In this document: positions 1-5,438 of the stretch, in pieces | Numbering within the stretch: position 1 is the first letter of the stretch | Layout: every line of letters begins with the position of its first letter | Assembly: GCA_003553305.1 (NCBI GenBank) | Contig: PWEB01000125.1 | Coordinates: forward strand, 1 to 6,009 | Direction: 5' to 3' | Source of the DNA: Syntrophomonadaceae bacterium | GTDB lineage: Bacteria > Bacillota > Dethiobacteria > DTU022 | DNA length: 6,009 bases | Position numbers and translations under genes: made by a program | The notes under the pieces: model-generated | The model's database searches: none | Seen by the model: the letters and a program-made list of their open reading frames with translations, nothing else | What the model was told of the DNA's origin: nothing

Positions 1-536
1 AAGAAGCGGTAGAAGAGCTTAAAGATCAGTCTCGCGATTACCTGGAAGGTAAGCCGGTCTCAGCTAACTATATCCCTCGGAAAGGGGCCGAGCGTAACTA
101 CCAGATCGCTTTTAACATGGTTCCTCAGCTAGATGTTTTTGTTGAAGACGGTTATTGTAAAGAAGAAATGAAAATGATCCGGGAAAGTAGAAAGATCATG
201 GATCTGCCTGATTTGCAACTAACTGCTACTACAGTCAGAGTGCCGGTTATGAATGGTCACTCCATGGCACTAAATGTTGAACTTAATGATTACTTGTCAG
301 CAGATCAAGCCCGTAAATTACTGGAACAAGCCCCGGGAGTGTTCATAATCGACAATCCGGATCGCCTTGAGTACCCGATGCCTTTAGATGCAAGTGGAAC
401 TGACCCTGTATATGTTGGGAGGATCAGGCCGGACTACTCAGTAAAACATGGTCTTAATTTGTGGGTTGTTGCTGATAACATTCGTAAAGGGGCGGCTACT
501 AATTCGATCCAGATTGCTGAGCTTTTACTTTCTTAA
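1..536 (+). CDS. asd: Aspartate-semialdehyde dehydrogenase, C-terminal part (5' end outside window)
   Basis: The reading frame is open from base 3 to the TAA at 534-536 and gives the last 177 residues of a protein of usually about 330-350. Asd makes L-aspartate-4-semialdehyde from aspartyl phosphate with NADPH in the cytosol, feeding lysine/diaminopimelate, threonine and methionine synthesis. The visible part is the catalytic/dimerisation domain. The block RVPVMNGH at 237-260 carries the conserved active-site Arg (codon 237-239) and the catalytic acid/base His seven residues later (codon 258-260), the same spacing as in the E. coli enzyme. The ending GLNLWVVADNIRKGAATN is typical of bacterial Asd. 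The catalytic Cys and NADP-binding domain must lie upstream. The ATG at 117 is internal, because homology continues upstream of it. The gene is followed after 46 bases by aroF on the same strand with no visible terminator, so co-transcription is likely. Confidence 0.94.
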   Translation, partial: EAVEELKDQSRDYLEGKPVSANYIPRKGAERNYQIAFNMVPQLDVFVEDGYCKEEMKMIRESRKIMDLPDLQLTATTVRVPVMNGHSMALNVELNDYLSADQARKLLEQAPGVFIIDNPDRLEYPMPLDASGTDPVYVGRIRPDYSVKHGLNLWVVADNIRKGAATNSIQIAELLLS

Positions 537-566
537 ACGAGTTTGATAATTAACCAGGCAAGCAAA

Positions 567-574
567 AGGAGGAG
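567..574 (+). promoter_or_regulatory. Ribosome binding site of aroF
   Basis: AGGAGGAG lies 8 bases before the ATG at 583. An ATG at 578-580 is closer (3 bases) and runs into TGA after two codons, so the site selects the 583 start. Confidence 0.85.
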
Positions 575-582
575 AAGATGAC

Positions 583-1596
583 ATGATTGTTGTCATGAAG
601 CATAATGCTGCAGAAGAAGACGTGGCCAGGGTAACTGACAAATTGGAACAAATGGGATACGGGGTTCACCTCTCCAGCGGTGAAAACCGGACTATTATCG
701 GGGTGATCGGACAGCGTCGTGAAGAAGCTGCTCAAACCTTGGAGGCAATGCCTCAGGTTGAACAAGTTGTATTTATTACCCGCCCTTTTAAGTTGGCCGG
801 CCGGGAATTTCATCCGGAGAATACGGTTATCCCTATCGGGGAGGACAGTGTCGGCGGGCACGAACTTATTGTTATGGCCGGTCCCTGCGCTATTGAGGGA
901 GAAGAACAGCTGATGGAGGCTGCGAGCGCAGTTAAAGAAGCTGGTGCCCAGGTCTTTCGAGCAGGTGCTTATAAGCCGCGCACTTCTCCTTACAGTTTCC
1001 AGGGGTTGGAACAGGAAGGACTGCAGATTTTAGAAAAAGTGCGTTCAGAGACAGGCTTGCAAATCGTAACTGAAGTAATGGATCAGTTCACAGTCAATGA
1101 AGTCGCAGAATGTGCAGACATTATTCAGGTTGGAGCTCGTAACATGCAAAACTACTATCTGCTCCGTGAACTGGGTAAGATTCGCAAACCTGTTTTACTG
1201 AAAAGAGGCTTATCTGCAACTGTTGAGGAATGGTTGATGGCTGCTGAATATATCTTAAGCGGGGGTAATTACCAGGTTATTCTCTGTGAGCGGGGCATTC
1301 GTACTTTTGAGCCTTATACCCGCAACACCCTTGACTTAAGTGCGGTTCCGCTTGTCAAGCACTTAAGTCACCTGCCGGTGATAGTCGATCCCAGTCATGG
1401 TACCGGACATACCCACTTGGTTCCGGCCATGAGTAAAGCTGCTATAGCAGCAGGTGCAGATGGCTTACTGATCGAAGTGCATCCTAATCCCGAGGAAGCA
1501 CTTTCTGATGGACCCCAGTCTCTTGATCCGGGTCAGTTCAGGGAGTTAATCAAGGAATTAAAAGGAGTGGCCCTGAGTGTCGGAAGGCTCATGTAA
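583..1596 (+). CDS. aroF: 3-deoxy-7-phosphoheptulonate (DAHP) synthase, type I-beta
   Basis: The enzyme condenses phosphoenolpyruvate and erythrose 4-phosphate to DAHP, the first step of the shikimate pathway, in the cytosol. The product has 337 residues, close to the Thermotoga maritima type. Residues 1 to about 70 form a ferredoxin-like/ACT-like N-terminal domain, which in that enzyme binds tyrosine/phenylalanine for feedback inhibition. Residues about 90-335 form the (beta/alpha)8 barrel. Metal ligands are visible and fall at the T. maritima numbers: Cys102 in AGPCAIEG, His272 in DPSHGTGH, Glu298 in LLIEVHP and Asp309 in SDGPQS. Substrate-binding motifs KPRTSPYSFQG (131-141), GARNMQN (184-190) and LLKRG (205-209) are intact, so the enzyme should be active. 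It lies 46 bases after asd and overlaps tyrA by 20 bases. A 12-base inverted repeat lies inside the gene at 1332-1370. The alternative is the related KDO-8-phosphate synthase, which the N-terminal domain and tyrA linkage argue against. Confidence 0.97.
   Translation: MIVVMKHNAAEEDVARVTDKLEQMGYGVHLSSGENRTIIGVIGQRREEAAQTLEAMPQVEQVVFITRPFKLAGREFHPENTVIPIGEDSVGGHELIVMAGPCAIEGEEQLMEAASAVKEAGAQVFRAGAYKPRTSPYSFQGLEQEGLQILEKVRSETGLQIVTEVMDQFTVNEVAECADIIQVGARNMQNYYLLRELGKIRKPVLLKRGLSATVEEWLMAAEYILSGGNYQVILCERGIRTFEPYTRNTLDLSAVPLVKHLSHLPVIVDPSHGTGHTHLVPAMSKAAIAAGADGLLIEVHPNPEEALSDGPQSLDPGQFRELIKELKGVALSVGRLM
1332..1370 (+). repeat. Perfect 12-bp inverted repeat inside aroF
   Basis: TGACTTAAGTGC (1332-1343) and GCACTTAAGTCA (1359-1370) are exact reverse complements separated by 15 bases. 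They could form a hairpin in the aroF mRNA. The arms encode DLSA and HLSH, both with the codon pair TTA AGT, so part of the match may reflect coding constraints. No T-run follows, so it is not a terminator. Confidence 0.6.
1561..1567 (+). promoter_or_regulatory. Ribosome binding site of tyrA, inside aroF
   Basis: AAAGGAG lies within the aroF coding sequence, 9 bases before the GTG at 1577. The codon just before that GTG is an in-frame TGA (1574-1576), so GTG is the first possible start of the frame. Confidence 0.75.
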
Positions 1597-2704
1597 AGGT
1601 GGTTTTTTTTATAGAAAAGCTGCTCTGATTGGGACCGGTCTGATCGGGGGCAGTATTGGCATTGCTTTGCGTGAAAGACGCCTGGTGGAAACAGTAACCG
1701 GTTACGATCAAAGCCGGGATGCCTGTGCAGAAGCAGTCAAACGGGGAGCAGTTGATAGCATTGCAGAATCTGCAGCAGAAGCTGTCAGGGAGGCAGAGCT
1801 AGTTATTCTTGCTGTTCCAGTTTTCAGTACTCTTGAATTACTCAGCGAGATTCTTCCGGTGGTTAAAAAAGAAACGGTGATTACCGATGTCGGCAGCAGC
1901 AAAGGCTGGATTATGGAAGCCATAGAGAATTTTCTGCCTTCTTCAGTTTATTTTGTCGGTGGTCATCCCATGGCCGGTTCAGAGGAAAGCGGGATCAAGG
2001 GGGCTGATTCTGCACTTCTTGAAAACGCGATCTATGTTCTCACACCAGGTCCTGCAAGCCCTGATCCGGTTGTCGAAAAGCTTTTTAAAATGTTTGAAGA
2101 AACAGGAGCTCAACCGCTAAGTTTAGATCCCTCTACTCATGATCAGGTGGTTGCCCTGGTCAGTCATCTGCCCCATCTTGTTGCCTCAGCTCTTGTTCAG
2201 AGTGTTGCCGGATCGGATAATATGGAACTGGTTCGCACTCTTGCAGCAGGAGGTTTCCGGGACAGCACCAGGATTGCTCTTGGCAATGCAAAGTTGTGGA
2301 GGGATATCTGTATCAGCAATCGCCATGCATTAAGCAAAGCTTTGTCTAATTTCAGAAAAAGCATAGAAGCCCTGCAGCAAGATCTGGATGATGGCAATGA
2401 AGAGGCCTTGGAAGAATATCTTCAGCAGGCCCGTGATTATCGGAAAACTATTCCACACCGCGGGCGGGGCATCTTACCGGAGCTTTATGAAGTTATTGTT
2501 TTAGTGCGCGATACACCCGGAGTAATCGGACACCTCGCCGGATTGCTCGGCGAAGCAGGAATTAATATTGATGCAATCGAGATTTTACATGTTCGTGAAT
2601 TGGCAGGGGGCAGTATCAGGCTCGGTTTTAGAAATTGGGATCAACAACAAAACGCCCTTGAGCTTTTGAACAAACGGGGCTATCCTGCTCACAGTACTGG
2701 TTAG
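1577..2704 (+). CDS. tyrA: Prephenate dehydrogenase with C-terminal ACT domain
   Basis: The enzyme oxidatively decarboxylates prephenate to 4-hydroxyphenylpyruvate with NAD(P)+, the committed step to tyrosine. The product has 375 residues. The Rossmann nucleotide-binding motif GTGLIGGSIG is at residues 19-28 and ends in an acidic strand (YD, 43-44) that suggests NAD+ preference. The VGGHPMAGSE block holds His130, equivalent to the catalytic His of TyrA, and SHLPH (196-200) and AGGFRDSTR (about 225-233) belong to the helical substrate/dimer domain. Residues about 304-372 form an ACT domain (RDTPGVIGHLAGLLGEAGIN), typical of tyrosine-inhibited Gram-positive TyrA. The start is GTG with AAAGGAG 9 bases upstream, giving about 10 residues more than usual before the Rossmann strand. 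The 20-base overlap with aroF suggests translational coupling. Eight T residues (1603-1610) lie in codons 9-12. Arogenate specificity cannot be excluded by eye. Confidence 0.96.
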   Translation: MSEGSCKGGFFYRKAALIGTGLIGGSIGIALRERRLVETVTGYDQSRDACAEAVKRGAVDSIAESAAEAVREAELVILAVPVFSTLELLSEILPVVKKETVITDVGSSKGWIMEAIENFLPSSVYFVGGHPMAGSEESGIKGADSALLENAIYVLTPGPASPDPVVEKLFKMFEETGAQPLSLDPSTHDQVVALVSHLPHLVASALVQSVAGSDNMELVRTLAAGGFRDSTRIALGNAKLWRDICISNRHALSKALSNFRKSIEALQQDLDDGNEEALEEYLQQARDYRKTIPHRGRGILPELYEVIVLVRDTPGVIGHLAGLLGEAGINIDAIEILHVRELAGGSIRLGFRNWDQQQNALELLNKRGYPAHSTG

Positions 2705-2715
2705 ATATGCAATAG

Positions 2716-3141
2716 TTAGTTTTCAAGGTTCAGGTTTTTCTGATCTCTGGCTAGATCGGCCAAGGTTTGGTTTTGCAGCTCTTTTTTCATGGCCTCTTTA
2801 AGCCGCATCCATACGGAACGGGTAACGCACTTGTTTGCCCGCTCGCAGGAATCATCGTTGTCGACACAGGCAACAGGCGCAATGGAGCCTTCGATGCTTT
2901 CTAAGATATCATATAAAGTTACTTCATCTGGTTTAACAGCCAGGTGGTAACCACCACGACTGCCTTTCTGGGTCCGCACAAAACCCCGGGCCCGCAGAGG
3001 GGCCATGATCTGTTCTAAGTACTTCACCGAAATATCTTGCTTGCAGGCAATGTCATTTAACTGGATCGGTTCAGAGCTATAGCTGCTAGCCAGTTCAACC
3101 ATTGCCCGTGCTGCATAACGTACTTTTGTTGATAATTGCAA
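2716..3141 (-). CDS. Rrf2/IscR-family transcriptional regulator
   Basis: This is a DNA-binding regulator of the Rrf2 superfamily, whose members include IscR (iron-sulfur cluster sensing), NsrR (nitric oxide) and CymR (cysteine). The chosen start is the TTG at 3141-3139, giving 141 residues beginning LQLSTKVRYAARAM, the standard Rrf2 N-terminus. AGGAGG (minus strand of 3151-3156) stands 9 bases before it. The in-frame ATG at 3201 would add 20 residues outside the family pattern and lies too near the promoter. The winged helix-turn-helix covers residues 1 to about 70, with SVKYLEQIM as recognition helix and KGSRGGYHLA as wing. Cys92, Cys99 and Cys105 match the cluster-binding cysteines of E. 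coli IscR in position. The residue equivalent to IscR His107 is Arg108 (CVTR for CLTH). No isc/suf or cysteine genes adjoin it, so its targets are unknown. It faces tyrA tail to tail, with 11 bases between stops. Confidence 0.92.
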   Translation of the reverse strand: MQLSTKVRYAARAMVELASSYSSEPIQLNDIACKQDISVKYLEQIMAPLRARGFVRTQKGSRGGYHLAVKPDEVTLYDILESIEGSIAPVACVDNDDSCERANKCVTRSVWMRLKEAMKKELQNQTLADLARDQKNLNLEN

Positions 3142-3150
3142 TATCCTCAG

Positions 3151-3156
3151 CCTCCT
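3151..3156 (-). promoter_or_regulatory. Ribosome binding site deciding the TTG start of the Rrf2 gene
   Basis: CCTCCT on the + strand reads AGGAGG on the minus strand, 9 bases before the TTG at 3141. It supports a 141-residue product over the longer ATG version. Confidence 0.8.
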
Positions 3157-3163
3157 GCAATAA

Positions 3164-3182
3164 ATAATAGTTTCTCTATAAT
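3164..3182 (-). promoter_or_regulatory. Possible operator in the Rrf2 gene leader
   Basis: An imperfect inverted repeat, ATAATAG and CTATAAT (one mismatch, 5-base spacer), lies between the promoter and ribosome site of the Rrf2 gene. Rrf2 proteins often bind AT-rich dyads at their own promoters, so autoregulation is possible. The region is AT-rich, and the match could be chance. Confidence 0.25.
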
Positions 3183-3203
3183 ATTTATAGCTATCACACA
3201 AGT

Positions 3204-3232
3204 ATTGTACCCTTTATTATCTGATCTGTCAA
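3204..3232 (-). promoter_or_regulatory. Sigma-A promoter of the Rrf2 gene
   Basis: On the minus strand, TTGACA (3232-3227) is followed by a 17-base spacer and TACAAT (3209-3204). The -35 is perfect, the -10 is one base off consensus and the spacing is ideal. The start should be near 3197, leaving an untranslated leader of about 55 bases before the TTG start. Confidence 0.78.
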
Positions 3233-3336
3233 AAAGAAACTTTAAAGCCCGGTTAGAAAAAACTTAAATTAATTTGATGTTTGAAGTACCTTTATTTGGA
3301 AGGATTACGGTTTTCACATTTTCCGGTTCAGCTTAG

Positions 3337-3355
3337 ATCCGCCTGCCGGGCGGAT
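3337..3355. repeat. GC-rich hairpin in AT-rich gap
   Basis: ATCCGCC and GGCGGAT pair perfectly over 7 bp around the loop TGCCG. No T-run follows on either strand, so it is not an intrinsic terminator. Its base composition contrasts sharply with its surroundings and resembles dispersed extragenic palindromes, but only one copy is in the window. Confidence 0.55.
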
Positions 3356-3388
3356 AGTTTAGATAGTTGCACAACAGATTTGTTAAGA

Positions 3389-3403
3389 TGAGAAAAATTC
3401 TCA
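3389..3403. promoter_or_regulatory. Candidate operator palindrome TGAGAA-AAA-TTCTCA
   Basis: Perfect 6-bp arms around three A residues. Outer bases match the Bacillus Fur-box pattern TGATAAT-N-ATTATCA at 10 of 12 arm positions, but the fourth base from each end differs. It lies about 190 bases before the predicted sigma-54 start, so an enhancer-binding-protein site is another possibility. Confidence 0.25.
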
Positions 3404-3446
3404 CCCTGATAAATAGAATAGTTTTGCTTTAACTGTTATGCTATAC

Positions 3447-3465
3447 ACTTATATTTAAAATAAGT
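3447..3465. promoter_or_regulatory. Candidate operator palindrome ACTTAT-N7-ATAAGT
   Basis: Perfect 6-bp arms with an almost fully symmetric 7-base centre (one mismatched pair). It lies about 135 bases upstream of the predicted sigma-54 transcript start, within the usual range of activator sites. AT richness makes chance symmetry plausible. Confidence 0.25.
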
Positions 3466-3565
3466 ATTATCAAAATGAGAATAGAATATATTTGGTTCGC
3501 ATAAAGTATATTTATTTAATGCGATTAGAGTAGGCTTTATAGGGGTTACTATTTTTCTTATGACA

Positions 3566-3581
3566 TGGCAAGATAATTGCT
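3566..3581 (+). promoter_or_regulatory. Sigma-54 (-24/-12) promoter for the first BCCT gene
   Basis: TGGCAA-GATAA-TTGCT matches the RpoN consensus TGGCAC-N5-TTGCW at all but the sixth base. The invariant GG (3567-3568) and GC (3579-3580) are exactly 10 bases apart. The orientation is toward the transporter gene. Transcription would start near 3592, leaving a leader of about 190 bases. Such promoters need an enhancer-binding activator, and none is encoded in the window. No equivalent GG-N10-GC exists before the second BCCT gene. Confidence 0.55.
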
Positions 3582-3683
3582 TGTTTATAGGTTATCAGTC
3601 AATTTTGTTTTAGTTCAAAATTTTGTAGCAAACAAATAAAAAAGATACTTACTACTTATATTATTAAAAAGCCTTTAGAAGGG

Positions 3684-3708
3684 AAGGAGTTGATTGATGG
3701 GTTGCTAG
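3684..3708 (+). other. Ribosome site plus 3-codon ORF in the BCCT-1 leader
   Basis: AAGGAG (3684-3689) is followed after 7 bases by ATG GGT TGC TAG (3697-3708), encoding Met-Gly-Cys. A similarly built Met-Leu-Phe ORF occurs in the leader of the second BCCT gene. Flanking bases also align, including TGCTTG 20 and 18 bases after the two ATGs. It may be a regulatory upstream ORF or a ribosome-loading site, and translation is unproven. Confidence 0.35.
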
Positions 3709-3769
3709 AGTAGTCATGCTTGATTTGGTTTTATTTTTTTATTTTATGATTGTTATGATTTTAATTTTC

Positions 3770-3790
3770 AAGGAGGTTTTCTGATTGCAA
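3770..3790 (+). repeat. Translation-start block shared by both BCCT genes, copy 1
   Basis: Twenty-one bases covering AAGGAGG, the 8-base spacer TTTTCTGA, the TTG start and the next codon are identical to 5756-5776. The ribosome site is near-perfect and correctly spaced for TTG. A TGA stop (3782-3784) directly abuts the start and closes a 9-codon ORF beginning at 3755. Confidence 0.85.
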
Positions 3791-5353
3791 GATAACGGTA
3801 GTCATTTCACTAAACCAACATTTTTAATTTCTTTGGTTATCATGATTGTATTCCTGATTATTGGTGCTGCTTTTACCGAACAGTTTGCTGAGGTGGCCAA
3901 CACTGTTTTTGATTACATGACCACACAGTGGGGCTGGGCATTTATTCTTGGTGTAAGCATTTTTCTGTTTATGTCTTTTTATCTATTGCTTAGCCCACTG
4001 GGAGAAATTAAGCTGGGCGGAGATGATGAAGAGCCGGAATACAAAACCTTGACCTGGTTTGCAATGCTGTTTAGCTGTGCAATGGGGATCGGTCTGGTTT
4101 TCTGGGGTGTTTCTGAACCAATCTGGCACTACATGTGGCCGGCTTATGGTGAGGCAAACACTGTTGAAGCATTGCATTTATCAATGCGCTACACCTTCTT
4201 CCACTGGGGCTTACACCCCTGGGCGGTCTATACCATAACTGCCGGTGCGCTGGCCTACTTCTCTTATCGCAAAGGCCTGCCCATGCTGCTCAGTTCATGC
4301 CTTGAGCCGATCCTTGGACGCAAAGGTATTGAGGGACCCTGGGGCATATTAATTAACGTAATTGGTGTTTTTGCAACTATCTTTGGACTGGCGACTTCTC
4401 TGGGCCTTGGTGCGATGCAGATATCAGCCGGCTTGGAGCAGTTGTTCGGCATCCCCAGTACCCCCGGCACCTGGGCTGTAGTTGTTATCGTGGTCACTAT
4501 TGCTGCAGTTATTTCTACCTATACAGGGATTGACCGCGGTATTAAGTGGTTAAGCCGCATTAACTTCGTGGTTGCGATAGCACTGATGCTGATGATCTTC
4601 ATCGTTGGTCCCACCCTGTTTATCTTAGACATCTTTACTCATGCAATAGGAGATTATCTGCAAAATATAGTTTCCATGTCATTTGCTCTCGACCCTGCCG
4701 GTGAAGGGGCCGAAGGATGGGCTCAGGCCTGGACAGTATTTTACTGGGCCTGGTGGATCGCCTGGGCGCCCTTTGTTGGGACCTTTATTGCCCGTATTTC
4801 ACGAGGCCGCACAATTCGCAGTTTTGTTATCGGGGTGCTCTTAGCGCCGGTTCTGGTTAGTATGGTCTGGATTTCAATCTTTGGCGGTGCCGCGCTTTAT
4901 CATGAACATTTCGGCCCCGGTGGATTGAGTGACCCGGTTGCCGCTGACGAAGCACAGGGCTTTTTCATGCTTCTTTCACAGTTCCCAGCTGTAACTCTGC
5001 TGGTAGGTTTAGGTATGTTCTCAGTGACTGTATTCTTCATCACCTCATCTGACTCCGGAACTTACGTCAATGGTATGCTTACCTCCGGTGGGGATATCAA
5101 TCCACCGTGGCAATTAAGAATCACCTGGGGTGTTACAGAGGGGTTGGTTGCTGCTGTACTGCTTTATGGCGGAGGATTGGGTGCTCTGCAAACAGCCTCG
5201 GTTGTCGCAGGTTTCCCCTTCATGATCATCATGTTCCTGATGCTTTACTGCCTGATGAAATCTCTCATGCAGGAAAGAGAAGAAGGGTCTCTGCCATTAG
5301 AGAAAAAGCGCATTATGGATACCCTGAACGAACTTAAAGAAAACAGGAAGTAA
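3785..5353 (+). CDS. BCCT-family betaine/carnitine/choline-type transporter
   Basis: An integral membrane secondary transporter of 522 residues with about 12 predicted hydrophobic segments. The family imports quaternary ammonium compounds, usually with Na+. The signature WTVFYWAWWIAWAPFVG (316-332) is intact. Trp323, Trp324 and Trp327 match the BetP trimethylammonium-binding cage, as do Trp141, Trp146 and Tyr149 of the FHWGLHPWAVY segment (139-149). The glycine stretch MGIG (100-103) keeps Gly103, where choline carriers tend to have Asp, favouring a zwitterion such as glycine betaine. Thr420-Ser421 in TSSDSGT correspond to BetP Na+-site residues, suggesting Na+ coupling rather than CaiT-like exchange. 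The N-tail (about 10 residues) and C-tail (about 30) are short, so BetP-type osmosensing is doubtful and uptake for metabolism is possible. TTG start with AAGGAGG 8 bases upstream. A paralogue follows, separated by a terminator. Exact substrate is not determined. Confidence 0.95.
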   Translation: MQDNGSHFTKPTFLISLVIMIVFLIIGAAFTEQFAEVANTVFDYMTTQWGWAFILGVSIFLFMSFYLLLSPLGEIKLGGDDEEPEYKTLTWFAMLFSCAMGIGLVFWGVSEPIWHYMWPAYGEANTVEALHLSMRYTFFHWGLHPWAVYTITAGALAYFSYRKGLPMLLSSCLEPILGRKGIEGPWGILINVIGVFATIFGLATSLGLGAMQISAGLEQLFGIPSTPGTWAVVVIVVTIAAVISTYTGIDRGIKWLSRINFVVAIALMLMIFIVGPTLFILDIFTHAIGDYLQNIVSMSFALDPAGEGAEGWAQAWTVFYWAWWIAWAPFVGTFIARISRGRTIRSFVIGVLLAPVLVSMVWISIFGGAALYHEHFGPGGLSDPVAADEAQGFFMLLSQFPAVTLLVGLGMFSVTVFFITSSDSGTYVNGMLTSGGDINPPWQLRITWGVTEGLVAAVLLYGGGLGALQTASVVAGFPFMIIMFLMLYCLMKSLMQEREEGSLPLEKKRIMDTLNELKENRK

Positions 5354-5438
5354 ATTTTTACTTTCAACACTCAAGTTCTTGCAGAGGGTTTGACAAACTA
5401 ATACAACTACTTTATTGTTGATTAGGTTATAAGGAAAT
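5354..5438 (+). promoter_or_regulatory. Sigma-A-like promoter just before the terminator
   Basis: TTGACA (5390-5395), a 17-base spacer and TATTGT (5413-5418) form a promoter with perfect -35 and a 4-of-6 -10. Transcription would start near 5425 and meet the terminator hairpin at once, giving a short RNA of about 55 bases or, on read-through, the leader of the second BCCT gene. The rest of this spacer shows nothing else. Confidence 0.4.

Larger units (their letters stand above)
3233..3784. other. AT-rich intergenic region upstream of the first BCCT gene
   Basis: About 550 bases without a convincing protein gene. From left to right it holds a GC-rich hairpin (3337-3355), three palindromes (3389-3403, 3447-3465, 3498-3523), a sigma-54-like promoter (3566-3581), an inverted repeat just after the predicted start (3601-3607 with 3616-3622), a weak alternative sigma-A match (TTGTAG 3623-3628, 17 bases, TACTTA 3646-3651), a 3-codon ORF with ribosome site (3684-3708) and the BCCT ribosome site. 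The length and density of palindromes suggest a regulatory region. Confidence 0.7.

Noticed and set aside
550..861. Minus-strand open frame of 103 codons over the start of aroF
   Set aside because: It is antisense to a well-identified enzyme gene and shows no family pattern.
1..1596. Archaeal-type aromatic pathway using aspartate semialdehyde, suggested by asd beside aroF
   Set aside because: aroF is a complete DAHP synthase with all metal ligands, so the standard route is sufficient. The neighbourhood alone does not support the alternative.
2740..2774. Hairpin CTGATCT/AGATCGG, then CCAA-GGT-TTGG-TTTT, as the tyrA terminator
   Set aside because: The first stem lacks a following T-run and the second has only 4 bp. 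Both lie inside the Rrf2 coding sequence.
3142..3201. Upstream ATG start for the Rrf2 gene
   Set aside because: It adds 20 residues not found in the family, has no ribosome site and lies at or next to the predicted transcript start. The TTG with AGGAGG fits better.
3277..3336. Small + strand ORF of 19 codons ending just before the GC-rich hairpin
   Set aside because: It has no ribosome site and no recognisable sequence. Such frames are expected by chance.
3389..3403. Confident Fur or PerR box
   Set aside because: Only the outer pattern fits, key inner bases differ and there is no iron-related gene next to it, so it is kept only as a low-confidence palindrome.
3592..3784. Riboswitch or T-box in the BCCT-1 leader
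   Set aside because: There is no recognisable conserved core and no terminator hairpin before the gene, and the sequence is too AT-rich for stable structure.
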